Shown one piece after another: positions 43,901 to 51,032 of a stretch of DNA of 51,189 bases (position 1 is its first letter; each line of letters begins with the position of its first letter). The stretch comes from Spartobacteria bacterium. Its GTDB lineage: Bacteria > Verrucomicrobiota > Verrucomicrobiia > Chthoniobacterales > UBA10450. The notes under the pieces are model-generated. The model made no database searches and was not told the origin of the DNA. It saw only the letters and a program-made list of their open reading frames with translations. Location: NCBI GenBank assembly GCA_003167555.1, contig PMSN01000029.1, positions 186,488-237,676 of the forward strand, read 5' to 3'. The position numbers and the translations under genes are program-made.

Positions 43901-43920
43901 AAACAGCGAACGTGCGCCCC

Positions 43921-44040
43921 GGCCGCAAACCTACCCGCGCAATCGCGGGCACGCAGCATAAGCCCAGCCCGCCGCGGCGCGACTGATTTGGGGCATCGGC
44001 GCTATTGGCTTAACCCTCCCCTCCTTTCGATGAAGCCGCG
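43921..44040 (+). repeat. Island direct repeat, copy C1
   Basis: This copy holds GCAAACCTACCCGCGCAATC, GCCCAGCCCGCCGCGGC, GACTGATTTGGGGCATCGG and GGCTTAACCCTCCC. It continues into CCTTTCGATGAAGCCGCGCG, which recurs after copy D (CCTTTGCTATGAAGCCGCG), showing that the repeat unit extends at least 25 bp past the core. It is in tandem with C2. Confidence 0.85.
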
Positions 44041-44044
44041 CGGG

Positions 44045-44197
44045 CTCGAATTAGGTCATATCCCAATTCGCTGGATCCGCGCACGTGGTTTCACGCTTCA
44101 ACCGCCCATCGAAACCAGCCGCGCAATCGCAAGCACGCAGCATGAGCCCAGCCCGCCGCGGCTCGACTGATTTGGGGTGTCGGCGCTATTTCGGGCT
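44045..44197 (+). repeat. Island direct repeat, copy C2
   Basis: This full-length copy starts CTCGAATTAGGTCATATCCC, then GGATCCGCGCAC, AGCCGCGCAATCGCAAGCAC, CCCGCCGCGGCTCGACTGAT and TTGGGGTGTCGGCGCTATT. It directly follows C1, so the boundary between the XRE module and the niacin module carries a tandem pair. Confidence 0.85.
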
Positions 44198-44245
44198 CAG
44201 CGGCGCGTTTCAGAGACGACGCACACCGACACAGAACGGCTATGC

Positions 44246-44485
44246 TTACGGCAAGCTGTAAACTTCCACGAGGGCATTGCCCGTGGTGTTATTCACTCCG
44301 CGCACGATGGCCGTGTAGCTCCCCGGTTGCAGCGTCGCGATGATGGCTGATTCCGCTGGATTAGTGGGCGCAAGCTGGCTGTTCTGAATCGCCGCTACTT
44401 GGTCGCTCGTAATGATTCCGAATATCTGGGTCGTCTGCCAATCGTCATTCCGGGCAATCAGGCTATTAGCGTCGTGCAACTCCAT
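44246..44485 (-). pseudogene. C-terminal fragment of a large secreted protein
   Basis: About 80 codons read VVQLHDAN-type text: MELHDANSLIARNDDWQ, then ATLQPGSYTAIVRGVNNTTG and ALVEVYSLP at the stop. This is the C-terminal domain of large secreted Verrucomicrobia proteins, but nothing upstream encodes the rest: the adjacent nicotinamidase ends at 44490. It is therefore a transported relic. A shorter relic of the same domain lies at 1686-1784. Confidence 0.65.
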
Positions 44486-44489
44486 GCAG

Positions 44490-45056
44490 CTAGCTGGCCA
44501 GCCACAGATTTGAGACGCTTAGCGCAATTCCTGACCTCACAAGCTCGTCGACAGCGACTCCCGCCGCTTTTGAATCAACGGGACGGATCAAATCGGTTAG
44601 CAGCGTCACTGTAAATCCCGCCCGAGCAGCGTCCAACACCGTTCTGCGGACGCAATATTCTGTCGCGATCCCGCATATCCCAATCGACTTCACTCCCGCC
44701 GAACGAAGGTGTTCTGATAGTCCCGTGAGCTCGAAAGCCGAGTACCCTTCGGTTTCCCTCGTCACACCCTTGTGAACAACCAGATCGCCGGCATTCGGCT
44801 GGAGTTGCGGCATTAGCTCCGAGCCTCGTTCGCCGGCGACGCAGTGAACCGGCCACTTTCCTCCATTTTGCTTAAATGAACTGTGATCGGCCGGATGCCA
44901 ATCCTGCGTGAAGATCACGGCGACTCTGTGCTGGCGCGCGGCTTGGATAAAATTCTGCAAAGGTATTAACAGCGATTCTGTATCTGATGCGGCCAGGGCT
45001 CCGTCGCAAAAGTCTCGTTGGACATCAACGACAATCACGGCCCTTTTACAGTTCAC
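44490..45056 (-). CDS. pncA: Nicotinamidase (pyrazinamidase/isochorismatase fold)
   Basis: PncA (188 aa) hydrolyses nicotinamide to nicotinate for NAD salvage. The catalytic triad is visible: Asp in VVDVQRDFCDG (Asp11), Lys in VVHKGVTRETEGYSAF, and Cys in GIATEYCVRRT. Metal-site residues DWHP and VHC are also present, and length is typical. GTG 45056 overlaps the stop of the upstream gene by 11 nt, so it is translated with the sensor-like protein and the NiaP-like transporter. All three point to niacin uptake and processing. Confidence 0.92.
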   Translation of the reverse strand: MNCKRAVIVVDVQRDFCDGALAASDTESLLIPLQNFIQAARQHRVAVIFTQDWHPADHSSFKQNGGKWPVHCVAGERGSELMPQLQPNAGDLVVHKGVTRETEGYSAFELTGLSEHLRSAGVKSIGICGIATEYCVRRTVLDAARAGFTVTLLTDLIRPVDSKAAGVAVDELVRSGIALSVSNLWLAS

Positions 45057-46296
45057 ACGCGTAAAGGACCTTTAACTGAACCTCAATGTCGCCCTCTTGG
45101 AGGTATATTTGATCGAGCGCATCCGATCCCTCTTCGGCAACGCTTGTCCACTTAGCCAAGAATGTTTTCGAATCTGTATTTCCCGCGGTGAAATTCAGAG
45201 TCCGCAAAAGAGTCTTCCTCGCGAACAAGAATACGACATTGCGATCGTTTTCTGCAAAATGGTCACCCCCCTTTCTTAACCGAGGTCGAACCGTGAAAAT
45301 CTCTGCCTTGGTAGTTTTCAAGAGATCTTGCTGCGGTCGCCATTGCGGGTCCGTAAACGTCGAGGTACACGCGATATAACCAGCATATCCGCTTTGAATC
45401 AGCTCGGTGACCGTGTTCCTGACCATATCGCCGTAACCGACAACGAACACGCCAGGCCAGGTTGATACGGCGCCGGTCTCCGGCCAATCATCGGGTTGCG
45501 CTGAGCATTTGGAAAAAAATGCTTGGACGGCGGCCTTAGCAGTTCTTGCTGTGACGTAGAATTTTAGATCCGACGGTACTTCGCCATCGAAGTAGCGGCA
45601 GAACAGTTCGACACCCTTAGCTCCGTAGGTTGAGTCGCAGCTTCCAGGTGTGTGAGTGATCGCAAAGGTCGCAGCTTTCTGAACATATCTCTCCAAATGA
45701 TTTGCCAAATCTTGGCTTTCCTCTTGGGACCGAATGTACCATCGCACAACACCGTTTTCGGCATCCGCAAGACCAGGAGCGCTCGCAACTGTGACAATTA
45801 ATATAGGTTCCGCTGCCTTCGAATTAACACATTGCCGATGCCAGGCCTTAAAACTGGGGAGAATGTTTTCTACCTTATCGCTCATCGTCATAATGAAATA
45901 CGTAGAGCCTTTTCGGTAGTGCTCCTGCATTGATGCAAGAAGCTCTTGAGCGGACACACTTTCGTGCATTCCATTGTACCCAACGTCCAAGGCGTCAGGA
46001 ATTCCCCTCGCCTCACTTTCTGCTTGGTCGAATCCCTTCTTCTGAATAGCACCGTCTTGATAGAAATCTCCTTCACGAAGGCCCTTCCAGTCAGGTAAAA
46101 ATACCTGGATAGCGCCACGCTTGCGATGGACTTCCCGTGTAGCAAGCCAGACGATTCCCAAACCTAAACCGCCGAGCAGCACATCAACAGTGATTCTCAG
46201 CCATACCGGGTGAATATTCGTTACAGCAGCCAATACTTCACCAAGGACCGAACCAAGAATTACGCCGCCGATTGCGAGTAGAATTTCTCTTTTCAT
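45046..46296 (-). CDS. Membrane-anchored periplasmic-binding-protein-like protein in the niacin operon
   Basis: The product (416 aa) starts with two membrane helices (LLAIGGVILGSVLGEVLAAV; ITVDVLLGGLGLGIVWLA). A single about 350-residue domain follows with alternating strand/helix text (IQVFLPDWKGL, GSTYFIMTMSDKVENILPSF, GVFVVGYGDMVRNTVTELIQ, IACTSTFTDPQWRP). This resembles type-1 periplasmic-binding proteins or bacterial ligand-binding receptors, but I cannot name the family. With a helical hairpin ahead, the domain would face one side of the membrane. It lies 12 bp after the NiaP-like gene and overlaps pncA by 11 nt. A ligand sensor or co-transporter for nicotinamide or a related nucleoside is a reasonable inference. 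Confidence 0.7.
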   Translation of the reverse strand: MKREILLAIGGVILGSVLGEVLAAVTNIHPVWLRITVDVLLGGLGLGIVWLATREVHRKRGAIQVFLPDWKGLREGDFYQDGAIQKKGFDQAESEARGIPDALDVGYNGMHESVSAQELLASMQEHYRKGSTYFIMTMSDKVENILPSFKAWHRQCVNSKAAEPILIVTVASAPGLADAENGVVRWYIRSQEESQDLANHLERYVQKAATFAITHTPGSCDSTYGAKGVELFCRYFDGEVPSDLKFYVTARTAKAAVQAFFSKCSAQPDDWPETGAVSTWPGVFVVGYGDMVRNTVTELIQSGYAGYIACTSTFTDPQWRPQQDLLKTTKAEIFTVRPRLRKGGDHFAENDRNVVFLFARKTLLRTLNFTAGNTDSKTFLAKWTSVAEEGSDALDQIYLQEGDIEVQLKVLYACEL

Positions 46297-46308
46297 CTGC
46301 TGAAAGTG

Positions 46309-47652
46309 CTACCTCGAAATCTCCTCTAAGGTTCGTCCCTGAGTTTCAATTCCTAGAAATGCAACTGAAGCGGCTGCAACGCCCAACAATGCCGCGTTCA
46401 TCGTCAACACGCCGCTACGGCCGAGCATAGGCAACAGAACACCGACAATGATTGGCGCCAAGACTCCCCCAATCCGGCCAATAGCCATTACAAGACCTGT
46501 ACCCGTGGTCCTGGCCCGTGTTGGGAAAAGCTCGGGTGTATACGCATAAACCGCTCCCCAAGCACCTAAATTTGAAAACGCCATCAACGATGCCCACGTC
46601 AGAATCGCAGCCGTGGTTGAAGCTCGTCCAAAAAGGAAAGCAGTGAATGCAGACAACAAGAGATACATGACAATAACTGGCTTGCGTCCGACGCGTTCGA
46701 TAAGATAGGCGGCGCTAAAATAGCCGGGGATTTGCGCAATCGTGATTATGACAACGTATAGAAACGAATTCACTAGTGAATAGCCTGCCTTGACCAGAAG
46801 CGTCGGAAGCCAGACAAAAATCCCGTAGTATCCAAAGACCAGACCAAACCAAAGAACGCAGAGCATGATAGTGCGCTGGCGGTAATTTTGGGACCAAAGT
46901 TCAGTGACGGCAAAACGATTATTCGTTGGAATGGAAGCTTCAATAATCACTTCAATTGGAGGCAGGGACAGACCCGTTTGTCGCTCGCTTTCGCTCTCAA
47001 GTGCCCTAACGACTTCCTCGGCTTCAGCAAAACGCCCTTTGCTCTCGTACCAACGCGGCGATTCCGGCAAAGTTCGCCGAATTATCCAGATGTAAAAGGC
47101 AGGGATTGATCCAATGACAAAGGCAATACGCCAGCCGTGAGTTGGAATAAGAAGGAAGGCGACGATCGCAGCGATCAACCAGCCAAAGGCCCAAAAACTT
47201 TCGAGAAGAACGATGAATCGACCTCGCTGCTTCCCCGGGACGAACTCACTCAAGAGCGAAGAAACGACAGGAAGTTCGCCGCCCAAACCGACACCAACCA
47301 CAAATCGGAAAACCACCATTGAGGTAACATTCCAAGCCATCGCGCACAACAGCGTCGAAATCGAGAACGCGAGTAAAGTTACTTGGAAAACGGTCTTGCG
47401 GCCCCAATAATCAGCAACTAGTCCAGAGATCACGGCGCCAACAAACATTCCGGCTAATCCGGCGCTCCCGATTAGCCCGATCTGGTCAGTTGGTAATCCC
47501 CAATCTTTCGCGAGAGCCGCCAAGACGAACGTGATAATTCCGACATCCATCGCATCGAAAAGCCACCCGAAGCCGTGGATGAAAAGTAATTTGTAGTGTA
47601 ATCGAGACGGCGGAAGCCGTTCGAGCCTTTGTGCGACGTTCGTGGGGTTCAT
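46309..47652 (-). CDS. MFS transporter, NiaP-like (niacin uptake)
   Basis: This 12-helix major facilitator (447 aa) has the family A motif ADYWGRKTVFQ between TM2 and TM3 and PESPRWYESKGRF in the central loop. The start RLHYKLLFIHGFGWLFDAMD and VGIITFVLAAL closely follow the NiaP/YceI niacin transporter pattern, more than the sugar porter one. Together with the downstream nicotinamidase this supports uptake of nicotinate or nicotinamide. It is first in the three-gene operon. No NiaR/NadR site was identified upstream. Confidence 0.88.
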   Translation of the reverse strand: MNPTNVAQRLERLPPSRLHYKLLFIHGFGWLFDAMDVGIITFVLAALAKDWGLPTDQIGLIGSAGLAGMFVGAVISGLVADYWGRKTVFQVTLLAFSISTLLCAMAWNVTSMVVFRFVVGVGLGGELPVVSSLLSEFVPGKQRGRFIVLLESFWAFGWLIAAIVAFLLIPTHGWRIAFVIGSIPAFYIWIIRRTLPESPRWYESKGRFAEAEEVVRALESESERQTGLSLPPIEVIIEASIPTNNRFAVTELWSQNYRQRTIMLCVLWFGLVFGYYGIFVWLPTLLVKAGYSLVNSFLYVVIITIAQIPGYFSAAYLIERVGRKPVIVMYLLLSAFTAFLFGRASTTAAILTWASLMAFSNLGAWGAVYAYTPELFPTRARTTGTGLVMAIGRIGGVLAPIIVGVLLPMLGRSGVLTMNAALLGVAAASVAFLGIETQGRTLEEISR

Positions 47653-48241
47653 AGCTTAAGAGACGGCGGTATCTGGATCTGCGTCGGTATCCGCTCTCTT
47701 TGACTAAAACGAACAAATCCGTCAAGACATAATCTCCTTGGTTTTTACTCATGCGCTTGCTTGGTTTCCGCGCTCTTAAAAGGCGCGACGGAGAGCGGAA
47801 ACTCCCTCGGTTTCTTTTGGAGAATTCCACGCGGAAAACGTGGACCGTTAGGCGCGAACGTGAGCGCCCACGCCAGTCTGCACCGGACCGAGATCAATCG
47901 CGTGACGGCGATTTGCGCGGACTGTCGCGCACTCGAATTAGGTCATATATCCCAATTCGCTAGATTCGCACAGATGGCCTCAAGCCTCGCTTGCTCATCA
48001 AAATCAGCCGCGCAATCGCGGGCGCGCGGCATAATCCTAGCCCGCCACGGCTCGACTGATTTGGGGCATCGGCGCTATTGCGTTAACCCAACCCTCCTTT
48101 GCTATGAAGCCGCGCGGGGCCCGGCGCATCCCGCACAAACGCACTCAACTGAGCTGGCGCATCAGAGCAAAAGCGCCACTTGGCGCATTTGGGAGGGTAT
48201 CGGGCTGACCTCCGCTATGCTGCAACTCGCCTGTTGGAATG
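47653..48241. other. Intergenic region with island repeat copy D
   Basis: This 589-bp gap lies between the niacin operon start and the recombinase stop. It contains CGTTAGGC at 47846 and full-length direct repeat copy D (47932-48118). The rest shows no gene that I can support. Confidence 0.5.
47932..48118 (+). repeat. Island direct repeat, copy D
   Basis: A longer full copy: CTCGAATTAGGTCATATATC, AGCCGCGCAATCGCGGGCGC, CCCGCCACGGCTCGACTGAT, TTGGGGCATCGGCGCTATTG, GTTAACCCAACCCTCC and ATGAAGCCGCGCGGGGC. It separates the niacin module from the serine recombinase. Confidence 0.85.
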
Positions 48242-48889
48242 TTACTTTCCCCCTCGGCGCAGTTCCCGTTTGCGTCGCTCGGCGGGACCTCTGGTTAAGG
48301 CGTGAGCTTTTCCGACCGATACCTCCAGTTCAGCCGCCAGAGAACGGTAGCTTGGCCGCGCAGACTTTTTCCGGGCCTGCACGAAGCGTCTCAGTGTCTT
48401 CGTCGCCTTCGTTGAGAGTTGTAGTGCCGGGCGTCCCAGTTTAATGCCCCGCGCCCGCGCTGCGGCAAGACCGGCGAGCGTTCGTTCTCGAATAATGTCA
48501 CGTTCAAATTCAGCGACAGCCATCAAGATATTCATCTGTAGTTTGGCGGCGGAATTGTCGCTGCTCGTGTCGATACCCTGACCCGGAATGACGAGAGCAA
48601 CCTTATTCGCGAGCATCTCACCGATCAGTTGGGCGACGCTGACCAGACTCCGGCCTAGTCGATCCAGTTTATAGCAAAGCACTACGTCCAGTCGGCCTCG
48701 CCGAACTTCAGTCATCATTTTGTCCAAACCCACTCGGGTGAACTTTGCTCCGCTGATCACATCCTCGTATTCAATAACACCATTCCAACCTCGGCGTTTA
48801 CAGATTCCGCGCAGTTCCTGTCGTTGGGCGCTGGTCGTCTGTTTATCGGTACTCACTCGCAGGTAGATCGCAGCTTTCATTTTGCTCAT
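48242..48889 (-). CDS. Small serine recombinase (resolvase/invertase family)
   Basis: The catalytic N-terminal domain has IYLRVSTDKQ with the nucleophilic Ser, YKLDRLGRS and ERDIIRERTLAGLAAARARG. A hinge and a C-terminal HTH (KKSARPSYRSLAAELEVSVGKAHAL) follow, so both parts are complete. ATG 48889 (MSKMKAAIY) or 48880 fits the family; the frame extends to 48916. The 11-bp-arm dyad at 48924-48949 lies just upstream and could be its binding or crossover site. The gene sits between the repeat-delimited island and the integron-like cassettes. Confidence 0.9.
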   Translation of the reverse strand: MSKMKAAIYLRVSTDKQTTSAQRQELRGICKRRGWNGVIEYEDVISGAKFTRVGLDKMMTEVRRGRLDVVLCYKLDRLGRSLVSVAQLIGEMLANKVALVIPGQGIDTSSDNSAAKLQMNILMAVAEFERDIIRERTLAGLAAARARGIKLGRPALQLSTKATKTLRRFVQARKKSARPSYRSLAAELEVSVGKAHALTRGPAERRKRELRRGGK

Positions 48890-48923
48890 CTCACCACTTT
48901 CACAAAGATGCGTCAAGAGACTT

Positions 48924-48949
48924 GTTCATTAAACGAATGTTTTATGAAC
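48924..48949. promoter_or_regulatory. Recombinase site- or operator-like dyad
   Basis: GTTCATTAAAC-GAAT-GTTTTATGAAC has 11-bp arms with one mismatch and a 4-bp spacer. Size and form fit a serine-recombinase binding site (res/crossover subsite). Its position directly upstream of the recombinase gene also fits autoregulation. Confidence 0.55.
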
Positions 48950-49082
48950 TAGTGGATTATCAAATTTCTGCTCCGGAACAGTTTTGCCCCCTTTTTTGAA
49001 CAGGCTGTCACGACTCTTTACCACATGAACTAATTCCCACCCACCACACCCGCGCATCCACGCTTGACTCCCTACATAGGGG

Positions 49083-49622
49083 TTAGACGTTTCTGGTCTC
49101 ATGTGTTTTGTAGTAGCTGACAATCTCTGCGAGGTCGCCGCCTGCCGAACCAGAAAATGAGCGACCGCCGCGCCGCGACAAGTCGGAAAGCAACTGATGG
49201 AATGGATGGCAAGTGACACCCTCGCGCGTGAACACCTCCAACTCATCCGGGTAACGGACGACTCCATGAACGAGATGAAAAGACCAAGTGACGCCGGGCC
49301 AAAGCCGCGCACGCAACTTATCTTTCTCTGGGGCACGAAACTTGGCGTCCACGTACGCACGGGCGCAAACCTCGACCTGCTCAGGTGTACGCTTTCGCAC
49401 ATAGCTGCCTCGGCGCCCAAACTCTGCGACTGGCTCACGTGCGATGTAACCAATGGGGCGGAAACTCACCGTAACCTCGACATGCCGGCCGACAACGCCA
49501 TCGGGCTGAGCACGCACCGCAAGCAAATCCATCTCGCCGAGACCGTGCTTGACGCCACGAATAGTGAAGTAGCCGTCCCGATTGAGCCACTCCTCAACAA
49601 GACTTTCGGCGAGTAATGCCAT
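49083..49622 (-). CDS. Gene-cassette protein of unknown function, nuclease-like
   Basis: The protein (179 aa) starts MALLAESLVEEWLNRDGYFT. GEMDLLAVRAQ followed by HVEVTVSF resembles the D...ExK strand-strand core of PD-(D/E)xK nucleases, but the Lys position is Thr/Val, so activity is doubtful. Its place is typical of an integron cassette: GTTAGGC (49642-49636 on the minus strand) precedes the start codon by 13 nt, and the TAA stop lies inside GTCTAAC, an attC-type R'' sequence. The overlapping frame 48929-49453 has no family features and is rejected. Confidence 0.7.
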   Translation of the reverse strand: MALLAESLVEEWLNRDGYFTIRGVKHGLGEMDLLAVRAQPDGVVGRHVEVTVSFRPIGYIAREPVAEFGRRGSYVRKRTPEQVEVCARAYVDAKFRAPEKDKLRARLWPGVTWSFHLVHGVVRYPDELEVFTREGVTCHPFHQLLSDLSRRGGRSFSGSAGGDLAEIVSYYKTHETRNV

Positions 49623-49635
49623 AACGCGAGGAAAC

Positions 49636-49901
49636 GCCTAACGAGATGGAGCTGAGCCACCGCTGGCGGGAGCGAGCGTGGCAAACATCGAGAACTGTTT
49701 CATAAAATCAAATCTGGTCATCGCGGCGGCCAGCGGTTGGCTCGAGCGAGAGGCTGTGTGATAAGTCGCCGCGGTGCGCAAAATAGGCCAAAACGGACCA
49801 TCGAAACACTCTCAGAGAAAATAAAAACAACTTATAGGTCATTCTCGTGCGTCCGATTTTTTGGCTTGGGACTTATTACACAGCCTCTCGCATGGTTAGG
49901 C
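49636..49901 (-). other. Integron attC site, interrupted by a MITE
   Basis: On the minus strand the site begins GCCTAAC (49901) and ends CGTTAGGC (49636). Without the insert (49746-49891) the arms read TCGAGCCAACCGCTGGC and GCCAGCGGTGGCTCAGCTC. They pair except for one extra A in the first arm, the extrahelical base expected of attC. The end GCTCAGCTC...GTTAGGC resembles the consensus used for attC primers. It links two minus-strand cassettes. Confidence 0.75.
49746..49891. mobile_element. 146-bp MITE with 22-bp terminal inverted repeats
   Basis: The ends (49746-49767 and 49870-49891) are inverted repeats beginning GCGAGAGGCTGTGT, matching at 21 of 22 positions. An inner pair (GCCAAAACGGAC / GTCCGATTTTTTGGC) lets the whole unit fold into one hairpin. 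It codes for nothing. No clear target duplication is seen. It splits the attC between GCCTAACCAT and TCGAGCC. Confidence 0.8.
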
Positions 49902-49937
49902 CCGGATTGTCCATCGAGTGTCGATGTTATCATTTCG

Positions 49938-50861
49938 CTACGGCGTGGCGCGGCTGCTATCGGCCGTCGGATTGTGCTCTCCAAATCGCTTTCGATGCAG
50001 ATAGACGCGCCATCCGTCGATCGCAGCTTTTCGCTCTCGCTCCGATCCTCCATGCACGATCGTGCCGAAGTCTTCCTGCGTGATCTGACTAAGGATCGCG
50101 GCAATGGCGTCCGCCACGACCTTAGGACCGTAGACGCGAAACGGCTCCAAGCCACCGGGCCCGTTCCGTAGCGAGATCTCCTTCACGGGTAACTCACGCC
50201 GGTCATCCATAGACATGATCATGGCGGGAACTGCTGCTTCGCCAAGGGCTTCTAGCTCGGCAAACGCTCGCTTCTCGCTTCGCCGATGGAGCGTTGCTTC
50301 GATCAATGAGCGTACCTTCACATGGGACGGCTCATCCTCGGGACGGAAATTCCGCGCGAAGTCGTCGATAATTTGTTTTTGCGCCAGGGTCTCCACGCGA
50401 ACCTGGCGGATGAGTTCTTCAGAGTACGGCTGAATGGCTTTCGGCGTGTGACCAGCGAAATAAATTTCCGGAGCCCCTGAGATTGTCTGCGTGTCCACTT
50501 GAATCAGGAAGAGGACAGATTGATTGCCGCTCGACTCAACGAGAGTTCGCGGTGCCGGGCTATACCAGGCTGTACGCGTGAAATAACGAACGACTATTGT
50601 TTTAGGACAGGGATCGCCCTTCAGGCACTCCTTAACCCGCACGGGAACGGCGACGTAGTCATGCTGACCGGAGCGCTCCGAATGTTCTATCTGAGCTGCA
50701 GGGACACTCGGAGTGCCGACTACAATCACATGCGACTGCGCAACGAGCTTCCAAAGCTCGTCTGGAGGGGCTGGTTGCGGGAACGTTATTGCGGATGTCG
50801 CGAGACATACGCCGACAATCGAACAAACGGTCAGAGGGAATCGAAAGCTGCGTGCGCGCAT
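49938..50861 (-). CDS. Secreted cassette protein of unknown function
   Basis: ATG 50861 gives about 307 aa with a signal peptide (FPLTVCSIVGVCLATSAITF). The mature part has a domain with HVIVVGTPSVPAAQIEHSE and VRVKECLKGDPCPKTIVVRY, which reads like a small beta-barrel (OB/TIMP-like) with two Cys. A helical C-terminal half follows (AFAELEALGEAAVPAMIMSM, HEAT-like). I cannot name a function. GTTAGGC ends 3 nt before the ATG and an attC start follows the stop, so this is a complete gene cassette. The frame is open to 50879 but that part lies inside the attC. Confidence 0.75.
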   Translation of the reverse strand: MRARSFRFPLTVCSIVGVCLATSAITFPQPAPPDELWKLVAQSHVIVVGTPSVPAAQIEHSERSGQHDYVAVPVRVKECLKGDPCPKTIVVRYFTRTAWYSPAPRTLVESSGNQSVLFLIQVDTQTISGAPEIYFAGHTPKAIQPYSEELIRQVRVETLAQKQIIDDFARNFRPEDEPSHVKVRSLIEATLHRRSEKRAFAELEALGEAAVPAMIMSMDDRRELPVKEISLRNGPGGLEPFRVYGPKVVADAIAAILSQITQEDFGTIVHGGSERERKAAIDGWRVYLHRKRFGEHNPTADSSRATP

Positions 50862-50864
50862 TGG

Positions 50865-50970
50865 GCCTAACGAGAACAAGATGAGCGACGGCCACCGAGA
50901 GCGAGCGCGGCCCGAAGCGAAAGTGGTTTGATCATCGAAAACGTAAGCGCGCGGCGGGTGGCCGTTAGAT
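50865..50970 (-). other. Integron attC site
   Basis: On the minus strand it begins ATCTAAC (50970) and ends CGTTAGGC (50865), matching RYYYAAC and GTTRRRY. The inner arms CGGCCACCCG and CGGTGGCCG pair with one extra C, again an extrahelical base. Length (106 bp) fits attC. The secreted cassette gene starts 3 nt after it. Confidence 0.75.
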
Positions 50971-50996
50971 GCATCGCAGAGATGACATGTAGGGAG

Positions 50997-51031
50997 TTGT
51001 CGGGTGCGGGTTTGGGACCTACACCCGACAA
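50997..51031. other. Hairpin upstream of the IS110-like gene
   Basis: TTGTCGGGTG and CACCCGACAA are perfect 10-bp arms around a 15-nt loop, ending one base before the transposase start codon. It may belong to the left-end non-coding (bridge) RNA that IS110 elements carry, or to a control stem. Confidence 0.4.
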
Positions 51032-51032
51032 G

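Noticed and set aside
34844-48118. Island repeats as integron attC sites
   Set aside because: They contain GCTTAAC-like ends but lack the paired RYYYAAC/GTTRRRY termini and the large complementary arms in the right order.
38619-48118. CRISPR array
   Set aside because: Repeats are too long, too few and kilobases apart, with genes between them. No cas genes are present.
48929-49453. Minus-strand frame of 174 codons
   Set aside because: It overlaps the cassette gene 49083-49622 in another frame and has no features. Its tail runs through the probable attC remnant.
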